A stretch of 64,000 nucleotides of DNA from Nocardia terpenica (GCF_013186535.1 NZ_JABMCZ010000003.1:1674001-1738000), one strand, 5' to 3'. Positions 26,881 through 36,066 are shown, counted from the stretch's first letter. Notes: generated by a model from the sequence alone, not told the origin. Numbers and translations: made by a program.

Positions 26881-27400
26881 GCTGTTACCCCCTCGGAGTC
26901 CATAGCCACACGGAGCGGCCCGCCAGCGGTAAGGCTATACCTTATGAACGCCCATTGAGGTTGGGAACGGAGATCCTGCAAGTCAGCTGCGAGGCGGCTA
27001 CGGGTATTGAAAACCGGGTGTAGTCGAGAGGTTGATTCCTCACGCCTGGTAGTGCCCGGTCCGGGCCGGTCGGTTTCGTGTGGCCGGTGAGAACGTTTGG
27101 ATGTCATGGCGCTACACGTAAGCGCGGACCCGCACGGCTCTCTGCCGCCGAGGTCTATCAGGCGACAGCAAAGGGAAAAACCTTCATTTAGAATGCAGGT
27201 GGCTGGAGCCAAATCCCGACAATCTCGACTGATGCGGGCGGCGTGAAATTTAGGGTAAAAGTCCTGCGTGCGCTAGTTTTCGGCGGTTGATGCTGAGTGC
27301 ATGGCATGCAATCTGTGTGACATCGAGGTCTGGAGTTTCGATCCGGTTGAGTGTTGTGTGGAGGCAGGAAGTTAAAACCGCCTCGAAGGGATGGTCAACA
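26881..27400. other. Intergenic region upstream of the secretion locus
   Basis: 520 bp with no supported gene. It is AT-richer than the flanks, especially 27175-27380. Because all following genes to 42.7 kb run forward, this region is the most likely place for the main promoter of the secretion operon. No clear operator was found. Confidence 0.4.
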
Positions 27401-27508
27401 GTGGATCCGAGCGTGATTGTGGGATGGATCAACGACGGCCTCGTATTGCTGTCGAATGGATTGACGGTGGCCGCGCAGGCTCTATCTATCATTTTCTCCT
27501 TCCTCTGA
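27401..27508 (+). CDS. 35-residue hydrophobic/amphipathic peptide
   Basis: GTG 27401, preceded by GAAGGGAT, opens a 35-codon frame rich in V, I, L, W and A with only two acidic and no basic residues, ending in SIIFSFL. It would be a single membrane helix or an amphipathic peptide, in size and style like the tiny porin-type peptides of mycolate bacteria (PorA/PorH), though no direct similarity is claimed. It lies immediately upstream of the secretion operon. Low certainty because the frame is so short. Confidence 0.4.
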   Translation: MDPSVIVGWINDGLVLLSNGLTVAAQALSIIFSFL

Positions 27509-27625
27509 GGGATTAAGTCGCTCTCGATGCCCTGGCCTGCGTAAAGCAAGGCCAGGGTGCATTGCTGGAGCATTTATCGATATTTTCCAGCTGTCGAAAA
27601 CTTCCCAGTAGAGGGGTTATTTGGC

Positions 27626-28576
27626 ATGCCCAAATTGGGATTACCTATTCAGGCCGTAACGGCGTTCGATTCTCTGGGTGGCGGATTTTCCGCGCAGACC
27701 AACCGGATATCGGATTGCCGTATCGGTCTGCGCGCGCGATATCACCGTTCGGCGCTGATGCTCACCGCGTCTGCGGTGCCGATTGCACTCGTGCTGTGGT
27801 GCGGTGGTGTCGCCGAAGCCGCTATCGCCCAGCCCATTTCGGATCAGCCGGGCGTCACCGGCCCGGCGCAGCCGGGCACTACTGCGCCGCAACCCCCGCC
27901 CCCGCCCCCGCCTCCGCCACCTGCGCCTGAGCCTGGACCGCCGCCTCCCACGTACACCGAGCAGCCGCCGGAGGTGCGTAATGGTCCGGCACCGCGACCG
28001 GTACCGCCGCCGGATCCCGCGCCGCCGGTGGAAGTGGCGGATCTACATCTGCCCGAGCCGGTTCCACCAGTTGCGCCGGTGAAGCCGCCGGACAACACGA
28101 TTCGGATCGGACAATTCGAGACCCCGTCGCCGGATTGGTTGCCGCCGCAGGTGCGTGACTGCATCAACAACACCGCCGCTGGCGCGGAGGCGCAGGTGGC
28201 GCAGGCGCTGGATTCGATCGGGCTGCCTGCGGGACGGTCGGATCGAGTAAGCGGGGCGACGCTGGCCGGTGCCGGTCTCGGTGGCGCCGCGGGAGCCGCG
28301 GTGGCGGGTGTTCCCGCTGCTGGGGTGGGTGCGGTCGTGGGTGGGTTGATCGGCGGCACGATCGGTGGAATCGCCGGTGCGCTAGTGGGAACGGTGATCG
28401 CGGTGCCGGTGATCGGCACTGTCACTTCCGGTGTCGCGGGGACCGCGATCGGTGCGGCGGCTGGTGCTGCCGCGGGGGCTGCGGTCGCGGGTGCTCCGGC
28501 GGCCGCGGTGGGCGGTGTGATCGGCGGGACGGTGGGTGCCGGATTCGGTGCTGGTGTCGGGGTGGGGCAGCGGTGA
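27626..28576 (+). CDS. Exported proline-rich, glycine-zipper membrane protein
   Basis: 316 aa. A signal sequence or anchor lies at about residues 41-63 (hydrophobic, ending AEAAIAQ). A proline-rich region follows (about 75-155, with ten successive prolines), then a short folded segment with CINNTAAGAEAQVAQAL. The last 110 residues are almost only Gly, Ala, Val and Ile with repeated GxxxG spacing: a glycine-zipper region able to form membrane oligomers. It is the first sizeable gene of the locus and overlaps the next by GTGA. The design would suit an envelope-spanning or pore-forming component, which is inference. Confidence 0.75.
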   Translation: MPKLGLPIQAVTAFDSLGGGFSAQTNRISDCRIGLRARYHRSALMLTASAVPIALVLWCGGVAEAAIAQPISDQPGVTGPAQPGTTAPQPPPPPPPPPPAPEPGPPPPTYTEQPPEVRNGPAPRPVPPPDPAPPVEVADLHLPEPVPPVAPVKPPDNTIRIGQFETPSPDWLPPQVRDCINNTAAGAEAQVAQALDSIGLPAGRSDRVSGATLAGAGLGGAAGAAVAGVPAAGVGAVVGGLIGGTIGGIAGALVGTVIAVPVIGTVTSGVAGTAIGAAAGAAAGAAVAGAPAAAVGGVIGGTVGAGFGAGVGVGQR

Positions 28577-29808
28577 CCAGTTTTTCGACGTTGGGCCGGG
28601 CCGTCGCGCTGGTGTGCGGTGTGGCGTTGGCGCTGTTGGCGGGGACGGCGCCAGCGCAGGCGGTGCCGATCGGTCCTGGCTGTCCGGCGCTGTACATCAT
28701 CGGCATTCAAGGCACCGGGCAGTCGTCACCCACGGCCGATCCCCGCGCTGATACCGGGGTGGTGGGTGCGTTGATCGGGCCGGTGGTGGCTGCGGTACCT
28801 GGTCTGGTGCAGCGCGCCTATATCCCCTACGGGGCCGGATTCGGTGGCGCTGTGCCCGGCGGCGGCACCGCCCCGTACGCCGATTCGGTCGCCGACGCCG
28901 CGCGCCTGGCTATGGCGGCGGCGGCCGAGGTGGTGGCGGCGTGCCCGTCGACACTGCTGGCCGGTGTCGGGTATTCCCAAGGCGCGCAAGCGATGTCGGT
29001 GTTCGCGCAACAGGTGGGAGCGGGCGGTGGGCCGGTGCCTGCGGATCGGATCGCGGCCATCGTGCTGTACGCCGATCCTGATCGGCCCGCGGACGCCGCC
29101 ACGATTCCCGGCCGTCCAGGGCAGACGGTTCCGGATCCGGCTCCCGGGACCAGCGGCGCGGCGGTCAGCGGTGTGCAGCTGACGGCGGTGTCGGCTGGGG
29201 GGAGCGGGATCGCTGCGGATGGTGCCTCGTACGGTGCCCTGACCGGGCGGGTCGCATCGATCTGCGTCGACGGTGACCTGGCGTGCTCGGCGCCCGACCA
29301 CGCGGCGCTGCTGCGGGTCGGCGCGCAGATCGCCGCCCAAGCCGATCTGCGCGATCCGCTCGCCGCGCTCGGCTCGCTGTCCGCCGTGCTGTCGCGCGCT
29401 CTGGGGGATGCGTGGACCACGGTGGTGCTCAACGATTTTCGCGTCGACGGCGGCTCGGTGGATTACGTGCCCGCCGAGACGCTGGCGCGTCGGCTGATCG
29501 ACGCTTCCGACCCGCGCATCCCGGCCCCGACCCCTGCGGACACTGCTGCCGCGGCGGCGCGGTGGGGCCAGATCACGGCGGCTGTCGCGAACAACCTTCT
29601 CGGCGTGGTGCCGCGGCTGGTGGGGGAGTTGTCGGCGGCGTGGGGGCAGTTACTGGCCGACGACGCTGATCTGACCAATCCGGCGGTGTGGGCGCATTAC
29701 GCGAACACCATCGCTGTCCACAACGGCTACGCGGTCAGCGGCCAGCTCGCCTCGGGCATCGCCTGGCTGATCGCCGTCGCCCACGACCTCGCCTGGAGGC
29801 ACCCATGA
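28573..29808 (+). CDS. Cutinase-family esterase with C-terminal extension
   Basis: 411 aa. A signal peptide (residues 1-30, AQA) is followed by the cutinase fold: CPALYIIGIQGTGQS at the start, nucleophile elbow GYSQG with Ser135, and the paired-cysteine Asp/His region ICVDGDLACSAPDH. All catalytic residues are present, so it should be an active serine esterase outside the cell. The extra ~170 C-terminal residues are helical and are shared with the inactive homologue at 31002. The GTG start overlaps the previous stop. It may act on envelope lipids during mating. Confidence 0.85.
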   Translation: MTSFSTLGRAVALVCGVALALLAGTAPAQAVPIGPGCPALYIIGIQGTGQSSPTADPRADTGVVGALIGPVVAAVPGLVQRAYIPYGAGFGGAVPGGGTAPYADSVADAARLAMAAAAEVVAACPSTLLAGVGYSQGAQAMSVFAQQVGAGGGPVPADRIAAIVLYADPDRPADAATIPGRPGQTVPDPAPGTSGAAVSGVQLTAVSAGGSGIAADGASYGALTGRVASICVDGDLACSAPDHAALLRVGAQIAAQADLRDPLAALGSLSAVLSRALGDAWTTVVLNDFRVDGGSVDYVPAETLARRLIDASDPRIPAPTPADTAAAAARWGQITAAVANNLLGVVPRLVGELSAAWGQLLADDADLTNPAVWAHYANTIAVHNGYAVSGQLASGIAWLIAVAHDLAWRHP

Positions 29809-30947
29809 CCGACATCCAGCACCCTGACAACACGCTGCCGTCCGACCCGTCGACCGACACCGACTCCGTTCCCGCCACTACGGACGATCTGTACGAGCAG
29901 CGGGTGGTCGAGCACGGCAGGCAGCCGGGGGATCTGCTGCGGCTGCGGAAGGTCGCGACGCCGCAGTTGCGCGATACCGCCGATGCCTGGCTGATCGTGT
30001 ACGTGTCGAAGGACTCGTTCGACGAACCGATCGCGGTGTCGGGCATCGTCATCGTCCCCGACACGGCCGCCGCCCTCGGCGCGGGCCCGATTCTGGTGTA
30101 CGACCCACCGTTCCACGGCCTCGGTGGCCGATGTGCGCCCTCGCAGCGGTTGGCCGCCGGAGACGAGCCCGACGCGGGTCGGATCGACGCGGCGCTGGAC
30201 CGGGGCTGGACGGTCGCAGTCCCCGACGGCGAAGGGTTCGTCGCTCCCGGCCCGCATACGTTCCTCGCCGCCCGTGCCGCCGGGCACACCACGCTGGATA
30301 TGGCGCGGGCGGTGCGGGCGCTGCCCGATATCGACGCTGACGGCCCGGTGTTGATCTGGGGGTACGCCGACGGGGGCCGCGCGGCGATCACGGCCGCGGA
30401 ACTACATCCCGTCTATGCCCCCGAGGTCGGGCTGCGAGGGGTCGCGGCCGGGGCCGTGATCGCCGACCCCGCCGCGCTCGCCACCCACATCGAGCACAGC
30501 CCGTGGGCGGTGCTGGGCCTGGCGGGCCTGGTCGGACTGTCTCGCGCCTACGCGCATCTGCCGCTGCGGCACGTACTCACCGAGCAAGGCCGCGAGGCCG
30601 CGGCGCTGGCCGGGGAACTCGACGCGGCGCGGTTGGCGGAGCGGTTCCCGGAACCGTTGGGCCGCTGGTGCGTTCGTGAGGATCCCTGGAACGACCCGAT
30701 GTGGCGGTTCGTCCTCGGTGAGGAACGACGCGGCAGGACCGGGCCAGTAGTGCCGGTGCACCTGTACCACGGCCTCGACGACCCCGTCGTACCGGTCGAA
30801 CACGGCCTGCGCGTCTACGACACCTACGACGCCCTGGACGTCGATGTCAGCTGGCGCACCTACCCCACCGGGCACCGCGGGACCGCCGCGACAGCAGCGA
30901 ACGAAATCCTCACCCGCCTCGCCGACGACCTGCACCGGCCCCTGTAG
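29805..30947 (+). CDS. Secretory-lipase-like protein lacking the nucleophile
   Basis: 380 aa, homologous to the chromosomal lipase at 3158: the shared pattern includes GWTVAVPD, a conserved elbow and HPVYAPE. The elbow reads GYADGG, so the catalytic Ser is Ala188, while the Asp (GLDDPVVP) and His (PTGHRGT) regions remain. There is no signal peptide either; the N-terminus is acidic and disordered. It therefore looks like a cytoplasmic pseudo-enzyme kept for binding or structure. ATG 29805 overlaps the cutinase stop, with GGAGG before it. Confidence 0.82.
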   Translation: MTDIQHPDNTLPSDPSTDTDSVPATTDDLYEQRVVEHGRQPGDLLRLRKVATPQLRDTADAWLIVYVSKDSFDEPIAVSGIVIVPDTAAALGAGPILVYDPPFHGLGGRCAPSQRLAAGDEPDAGRIDAALDRGWTVAVPDGEGFVAPGPHTFLAARAAGHTTLDMARAVRALPDIDADGPVLIWGYADGGRAAITAAELHPVYAPEVGLRGVAAGAVIADPAALATHIEHSPWAVLGLAGLVGLSRAYAHLPLRHVLTEQGREAAALAGELDAARLAERFPEPLGRWCVREDPWNDPMWRFVLGEERRGRTGPVVPVHLYHGLDDPVVPVEHGLRVYDTYDALDVDVSWRTYPTGHRGTAATAANEILTRLADDLHRPL

Positions 30948-31001
30948 AGACCACCGACCAGCCGTGCACACACAACCAGCACACGACCGAAGCGGAGGCC
31001 G

Positions 31002-32555
31002 ATGATGTTGTGGCACAACACCAATAGCGTACGCGCGCTGCTGCAGGCCGCCGTCGCGGCGGGCACCGCGGTCATCGTGACGGTGGTAGCGGTGTCGGCG
31101 GTCGCGGACCCCGTCGGGGCTCCGCTGGGAGCCTCGTGCCCGGCACTGTACGTGCTGGGTGTGCAAGGCCCCGACGAGACGTCCCCGGACGCCGCACCCA
31201 CCACCGATACCGGGGCGCTCGGGCAACTGTTCGGACCTCTCGACGCGAACGCGGGAGCGTTGGTGCAGCGCGCCTACGTGCGCTACGGGTACCGCGATGA
31301 CGGCACCGCACTGCCCTACGACCAGGCCGTCTCCGACGCCGATCAACGTCTGGAAGCGATGGCCCGCGACGTCGAACAGCGGTGCCCGGCCACCAGAATC
31401 GCCGCCGCCGGATACGGGCAGGGCGCCGCGGCGGTCGCCGCCTTCGCCCACCGAGTCGGCGGCGGTGCCGACCCGATCCCCGCCGGCGCCGTCGCCGGGA
31501 TAGCCCTGCTCGCCGACCCCCACCGCGCACCGGGTGCACCCGTCTTTCCCGGACGTCCCGGGCAAGCCACCCCCGACCCGGCGCCCGGCGCGACCGGCAC
31601 CGCCACCGGCCAGGTCCAGCTGGTCACCACCACCCCCGCCGGGGCGGGGATCGACCAGAACCCCACTCCCACAGGGCAGGACACCAGCTTCGGGTCGTTG
31701 ACCGGGCGGGTCGCGGACCTGTGTGCGGCCGGGGACATGACCTGCGATACCCCGGCCGGATCGCCACTGGCGCAAACGATTCACAACATCGCCGCCCAAT
31801 CCGACCTGCGCGATCCGGTCTCGGCCATCGCGACCACCGCGCAAGCCCTCGCCGCCACCGCCTGGAAAACCGCCGCCGGGGTCGTCACCGAGGACCTGTC
31901 CGGCGACAGCCTCGACCAGCTCTCCTATCAGCCGACCAAATCACTCGGCCAACGCCTGGCCGAAGCATCAGACCCGAACACCCCGGTGCCGGGGCCGGAT
32001 CAAGCGCTGGCGGTGCTGTTCCGGCTCGGGACAATCGGGTTCAACACCGTCGTGTCGGTGGCACAGAAGGTGTTCACCCCGGCCACGATCGCCGAACTCG
32101 CGACCGTCGGCATGGCGAACCCGGTCGCAGCGATCGCCGATTTGGGCACGAAAGTCGCTGGCGCGGTGGCGGAATTGATACCGCCGCAAACCGCGCTCGG
32201 CTGGGTGGATCAAGCCTTCGACGCGATCTCGTCGACCGTCACCGACAACACCCAGCTCTACCAGCTGGCCGCCCGCACGCAGTACAGCGACACCGCCGGC
32301 CGCCAGGGCTCCTACACCAGCGTCCCCGCCACCACCAGCGGCGACCCGCCCCTGACCGCGGTCGCGGACTGGTTCACCGCCCTCGCCCACGACCTCGGCG
32401 ACCGGACCGGCCAGACGAGCACCGCGCCGCTTGCGGCCTCCCCACCACCCGACAGCAGCAGCGCCACCGAGCCGAGCACGACAGACAGTCCATCACCAAC
32501 AGCCCCCGACTCCTCGGCCGCTCCGATGTCGGGCACCACAGACCCCTTCGGGTGA
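31002..32555 (+). CDS. Cutinase-like protein lacking the nucleophile
   Basis: 517 aa. It resembles the cutinase at 28573 along its length (CPALYVLGVQG, LVQRAYVRYGY, PGRPGQATPDPAPG, SFGSLTGRVADLC). However the elbow is GYGQG, with Gly139 in place of Ser, so esterase activity is not expected. Asp in AAGDMTC and a downstream His are still present. A hydrophobic signal or anchor covers about residues 11-35, and a Ser/Thr/Pro-rich tail (about 460-517) could span the wall. GGAGG precedes the double ATG at 31002/31005. Confidence 0.82.
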   Translation: MMLWHNTNSVRALLQAAVAAGTAVIVTVVAVSAVADPVGAPLGASCPALYVLGVQGPDETSPDAAPTTDTGALGQLFGPLDANAGALVQRAYVRYGYRDDGTALPYDQAVSDADQRLEAMARDVEQRCPATRIAAAGYGQGAAAVAAFAHRVGGGADPIPAGAVAGIALLADPHRAPGAPVFPGRPGQATPDPAPGATGTATGQVQLVTTTPAGAGIDQNPTPTGQDTSFGSLTGRVADLCAAGDMTCDTPAGSPLAQTIHNIAAQSDLRDPVSAIATTAQALAATAWKTAAGVVTEDLSGDSLDQLSYQPTKSLGQRLAEASDPNTPVPGPDQALAVLFRLGTIGFNTVVSVAQKVFTPATIAELATVGMANPVAAIADLGTKVAGAVAELIPPQTALGWVDQAFDAISSTVTDNTQLYQLAARTQYSDTAGRQGSYTSVPATTSGDPPLTAVADWFTALAHDLGDRTGQTSTAPLAASPPPDSSSATEPSTTDSPSPTAPDSSAAPMSGTTDPFG

Positions 32556-32691
32556 CCAGCCGAGCCTGACATGGCGCCTTCTCTGCGAAGTTGTCCGGCT
32601 GCGGAAGAACCCCTCGCGAGAGGTCACCCGGAGGGCCCGGACACACCCAACATCCCACTACCACACCACTTTCCGGAAGGAGGAAGGTTCG

Positions 32692-33402
32692 ATGCCCCAT
32701 CCCGACACCACCGACACCGAGCAGGGCTGGGGCTGGCTGGACGCCACGGCCACCCCACCAATTCCCCTGCACGCCAGCACCGGTGCCCCCGCCGAGGACC
32801 CCAGCCCCGACGACGCCTGGAACTGGCTCACCGCCGCAGCGCCCGAACCGCCGACAGACACCGGCGATGCGCCCCGGAACTCGCGACTGCCGCGGCGCGG
32901 CTGGATCGCGCTCAGCGCGGCACTGATCGTCACGGCAACGATGGTCACCGTCGGTGCCCTCATGGTGCACCCGGGCGGGCAGCCGGTGGTCCCGTCAGTC
33001 ACCGCCGCGCCACCGACCCTCAGCGCTGTACCGGCGGTGGCGGCGGCGTGTGCGGGGTTGTCCGGGACGGTGACCGACGGCGCGGGCTCGACCGACACCC
33101 CGGCAGGGGTGATCGCCGCATTCGAGTACGCGTACTACACACAACGCTCCGCCGATGCCGCGATGGCGGTGCTGGCCCCTGAAGCCGGGATCCAGGCGCA
33201 GGCGCTCGCGGCGGGCATCGCCTCGATCCCGGCGGGCAGCACCCACTGCGTCGCGATCACGCCCTTGGCCGAGGGCGCGCAATCGGTGCACCTGGTCGAG
33301 GTTCATCCGGACCGGACCCGCGTGGACTACCTGCAGATCATCAACACCCGCACCGACAACGGCCGGGTACTGATCACCAACATCCAAAAGCAGCAGGCGT
33401 AA
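32692..33402 (+). CDS. Single-pass membrane protein, VirB8-like layout
   Basis: 236 aa. A cytoplasmic, Pro/Asp-rich N-terminus with two WxWL/WNWL motifs precedes one membrane helix (about residues 71-93) and an exported domain of about 130 residues (AAFEYAYYTQRSADAAMAVLAP...). The layout and the small alpha+beta domain fit the NTF2-like VirB8/TcpC group of mating-channel proteins, though the similarity is structural guesswork. AAGGAGGAAGG lies before ATG 32692. Two related single-pass proteins follow at 35418 and 36067. Confidence 0.65.
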   Translation: MPHPDTTDTEQGWGWLDATATPPIPLHASTGAPAEDPSPDDAWNWLTAAAPEPPTDTGDAPRNSRLPRRGWIALSAALIVTATMVTVGALMVHPGGQPVVPSVTAAPPTLSAVPAVAAACAGLSGTVTDGAGSTDTPAGVIAAFEYAYYTQRSADAAMAVLAPEAGIQAQALAAGIASIPAGSTHCVAITPLAEGAQSVHLVEVHPDRTRVDYLQIINTRTDNGRVLITNIQKQQA

Positions 33403-33405
33403 CCC

Positions 33406-34080
33406 ATGCGACTGCACGCCACCACCGTTCGCCAGCCACTCTCGGCGCCGTCCGCCGCCGAGGGTCCGCGCCCGGTGCGGTTCGAACCGGCGACCATCAG
33501 CGCGCCACCACCGCAGCAGCGGGCACCGGTGCGGGTGGAGCCATTGCCGGTGACCGGGCCGCACCCGCCGCTGTTCGCGGTGCTGGCCGCACACGGCGGT
33601 GCCGGTGCGTCCACGCTGGCACGGTGGTGGGCCCATGCCGCCGACACCGGACCGGCCTGGCCCGCCTCCCCTCGGACCACGCAGCGCGTCCTGATCGCCG
33701 CTCGCCTGTGCATGCCCGGCCTGATCGCCGCCGCGGAGCGGCTGCGCGAATACCACGCCGGACTCGCCCCCGACGGCGTCACCGTGATCGGCCTGGTCTT
33801 GTCCGCGGCCCGGCCCGGCCGCCTCCCGGCCCCGGTCTCGCGCTACCGGCGCACCGTGACCGAGCTGGTCGACGACGCGGTCTGGTCGATCCGCTGGCAC
33901 GACGAACTCGTCCTCCTCGATGTCTGCGAGCTGGCCCGATACACCCCCGGCGACCCGCCACCCCCACGCCGCGCCCGCCTGACCCACGCCGTCCCCGCCG
34001 ACGTCCACCGGGCCGCTATCGCGATCACCGCCCGCATCGCCGCCACCCGCACCACCCCGCACCCCCGGAGCACCCCATGA
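33406..34080 (+). CDS. DUF6668-like degenerate P-loop protein
   Basis: 224 aa, cytoplasmic. Residues 60-72 read AAHGGAGASTLAR, a ParA/MinD-like P-loop in which the invariant Lys of GKST is Ala, so nucleotide hydrolysis is doubtful. The rest keeps the order of a small Rossmann-like fold (VLIAARLCM, VTVIGLVLSAA, DELVLLDVCE). Proteins of this type (DUF6668, by recollection) are found beside SCO6880-type conjugation genes. It ends by ATGA overlap with the pilin-like gene. Its role is unknown. Confidence 0.72.
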   Translation: MRLHATTVRQPLSAPSAAEGPRPVRFEPATISAPPPQQRAPVRVEPLPVTGPHPPLFAVLAAHGGAGASTLARWWAHAADTGPAWPASPRTTQRVLIAARLCMPGLIAAAERLREYHAGLAPDGVTVIGLVLSAARPGRLPAPVSRYRRTVTELVDDAVWSIRWHDELVLLDVCELARYTPGDPPPPRRARLTHAVPADVHRAAIAITARIAATRTTPHPRSTP

Positions 34081-34358
34081 TCCACTTACTCGACACCGTC
34101 GTTCTCGCACAGGAAATCAAGATCACTCCCGAGGTGCCGCCGGGCGCCGGGGGACTCACCAAGATCGTCAACTGGGTGGCGTGGGCGGTGACGCTGGCCG
34201 GGATTGCAGCGCTGATCTACGCGGGCGGGAAGTTCGGCTGGGAACGCTGGCACGGCGGAGCCGTCGAATCGCCCAAGATCGTCCTCGGCGCGTTGGCGGG
34301 CGGCATCATCGCCACCAGCGCCGGAACGATCATGCAGCAGATCGTGAGTGCCAAATGA
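34077..34358 (+). CDS. VirB2/TrbC-like small membrane protein
   Basis: 93 aa with two hydrophobic helices (about residues 31-50 and 67-88) joined by a short charged turn (KFGWERWHGGAVES). Size, helix spacing and the glycine-rich second helix fit T4SS pilin-like VirB2 proteins, which build the conduit or pilus. No clear cleavable signal is seen. The start overlaps the previous stop by ATGA. Confidence 0.68.
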   Translation: MIHLLDTVVLAQEIKITPEVPPGAGGLTKIVNWVAWAVTLAGIAALIYAGGKFGWERWHGGAVESPKIVLGALAGGIIATSAGTIMQQIVSAK

Positions 34359-34473
34359 CCCGTCACGCCACGAAAGCGACTGCACCACACCCGATCACCT
34401 CCGTGTCGAATCGACGGCCCGTGTCGTCGGGGCACCGGTGCATTTCTCACCGTGTTTCGCTAGGAGCCTGCTG

Positions 34474-35154
34474 ATGTGCGGCGACCATGTCTGTTTGTCC
34501 CTGCCGAGCACTGATGGCGGTCATGTGACCGTCGAGCGCTGGGGGGCGGCCACCGCCCCGGCCACGATCGTGTATGTCGGTGCGCTGCACAGTGATTCGA
34601 GCCTCTGGGCCCCCGTGATCACGCATCTGCACGGCCTGCTTGCGGGCGGCATCGCGCAACTGACCTACACCCCGCGCGACCGCGCCACCGGTGCGCCTGC
34701 CGCCTGCGTGGCGACACAGATGAGGCACCGGGTGGATGAGCTGGATATAGTGCTGACCTGCGCGGTCGGCGCGGTTGTGCTGGTCACTCACTCGACCGGG
34801 TCACTGCTCGCGCACGCCTACGCGCACCGCTACCCGTATCGCGCTGCCGCGCTGGCAGGACTGGTCCTGATCAACGGGGTCACCGACCGATCGTGGCCCG
34901 CCAGCCCGGCCACGCCAGTGCTGCGCGGTGTCCCGGCATTCGTCCTCGCCGGGGGTGAGGACAGCAGGTTCTCGCGGGCGCACTCGCATTGGCTGGCCGA
35001 AATGGTGTGGGCCGACTACGACCTGGTCCCCGGCGGCGGGCACTGCCTGCCCCGCTCGGCCCCCGAACAGACCGCCGCACCGATCCTGGCGGCCTTGGAC
35101 CTCGCCTATTGCACCGAGATCACCGGCAGCAGCGACAGCGGAGATCGGCCGTGA
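34474..35154 (+). CDS. Alpha/beta hydrolase with intact serine
   Basis: 226 aa cytoplasmic alpha/beta hydrolase. The oxyanion region is VGALHSDSSLW, the nucleophile THSTG (Ser107), and the His is in VPGGGHCLP near the end; a GEDSRF turn carries the acid. A full triad is therefore possible, unlike in the two pseudo-enzymes upstream. AGGAG seven bases before ATG 34474 gives the start; upstream in-frame codons are rejected. It lies between two pilin-like genes, so a function in the secretion process is likely but unknown. Confidence 0.82.
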   Translation: MCGDHVCLSLPSTDGGHVTVERWGAATAPATIVYVGALHSDSSLWAPVITHLHGLLAGGIAQLTYTPRDRATGAPAACVATQMRHRVDELDIVLTCAVGAVVLVTHSTGSLLAHAYAHRYPYRAAALAGLVLINGVTDRSWPASPATPVLRGVPAFVLAGGEDSRFSRAHSHWLAEMVWADYDLVPGGGHCLPRSAPEQTAAPILAALDLAYCTEITGSSDSGDRP

Positions 35155-35393
35155 GCGCTGGTCCGGTCACTCCGTTGCCGTCGACGGTGCTGGAGCCGCT
35201 GGTCCGGCTGCTGGGGTGGCTGGCGTGGCTGGTGCTGCTGTGCTGCATCGCCCGCGCGATCTGGACCGGCGGGCAACTCGCCATCCGCCTCTACCGCGAC
35301 GAAGCCGTCGAAGGCTTGGCCGGCTCGGCTCTGGCCGCCGTTCTCGTCGGCGCCGCGAGCGGCATCGCCGCGGCACTGTTTCCCCTGCACTGA
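35151..35393 (+). CDS. Small two-helix membrane protein
   Basis: 80 aa from GTG 35151, overlapping the hydrolase stop. Two membrane helices (about 15-33 and 58-77) flank a short basic/acidic turn (RLYRDEAVEG). The layout is like the VirB2-type protein at 34077, and it could be a second pilin or a VirB3-like protein. Confidence 0.65.
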   Translation: MSAGPVTPLPSTVLEPLVRLLGWLAWLVLLCCIARAIWTGGQLAIRLYRDEAVEGLAGSALAAVLVGAASGIAAALFPLH

Positions 35394-35417
35394 CCCCGAA
35401 AACGATTGGACGACACC

Positions 35418-36053
35418 ATGATCAACACGTCAATCCGGCGGCGAACTGCCGTGTCGGTGGCGGCTGTCGGCCTGGTCGCTCTCACGATCCTGACCGGATG
35501 CGGCAGGAGCACCCCGCCAACCGGAACGACCGCGCCGGTGGTCCTTCCTGATCTGCACGCCGCGCCGACGAACCTGAGAACGACGGTATTCCACGGGATT
35601 ACGCTGCCGATCGCGGATCAGGGGCCGCATCACGACGACGGGACCGTCGCTACCGGGTTCGACCACAATCCGGTCGGGGCGGCGTTGGCGGGCATCCACG
35701 CCATCGTTCGGATCTCGGTCGCCACCGACGCCGAGTGGCCTCGGATCGGCCAGCACATGCTCGCCCCCGGGGTGGGTGACGCCTGGGCACTCGCCCGCGC
35801 GCAACTGTCCGCCATCGCGGTCGTGGGCACTCCGCCGACAGTGCTGGGCTACCGGATTACCCGGTACCGGCCCGACCGCGCCGATCTCGGCATCTACAGC
35901 AGGCAATCCGACAAGTCGCTGACCTGCAATACCGCCGTCGTGGGTTGGCAGGACGACGACTGGAAACTGCTGTTCCCCGACCGGCCAGCAACGCCGGTGG
36001 TGGCCGCGGTCGCGAGCCCACCGGCCGACATGGTCTCGGTGACGACCTCATGA
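35418..36053 (+). CDS. Lipoprotein of the conjugation locus
   Basis: 211 aa. A hydrophobic leader ends in the lipobox LTGC (Cys near residue 28), so the protein should be lipid-anchored outside the membrane. The exported domain has FDHNPVGAALAGIHAI and a later WQDDDWKLLFPD. The same layout (GFxxxPxGAALA ... DGDW) occurs in the next gene, so the two are paralogues. Probably a VirB8/VirB7-like channel component. Confidence 0.72.
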   Translation: MINTSIRRRTAVSVAAVGLVALTILTGCGRSTPPTGTTAPVVLPDLHAAPTNLRTTVFHGITLPIADQGPHHDDGTVATGFDHNPVGAALAGIHAIVRISVATDAEWPRIGQHMLAPGVGDAWALARAQLSAIAVVGTPPTVLGYRITRYRPDRADLGIYSRQSDKSLTCNTAVVGWQDDDWKLLFPDRPATPVVAAVASPPADMVSVTTS

Positions 36054-36066
36054 GCGGGACGACATC

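Noticed and set aside
26877..27212. Minus-strand 111-codon ORF upstream of the SDR gene
   Set aside because: No ribosome site, no motif and irregular composition in a region that looks like promoter DNA.
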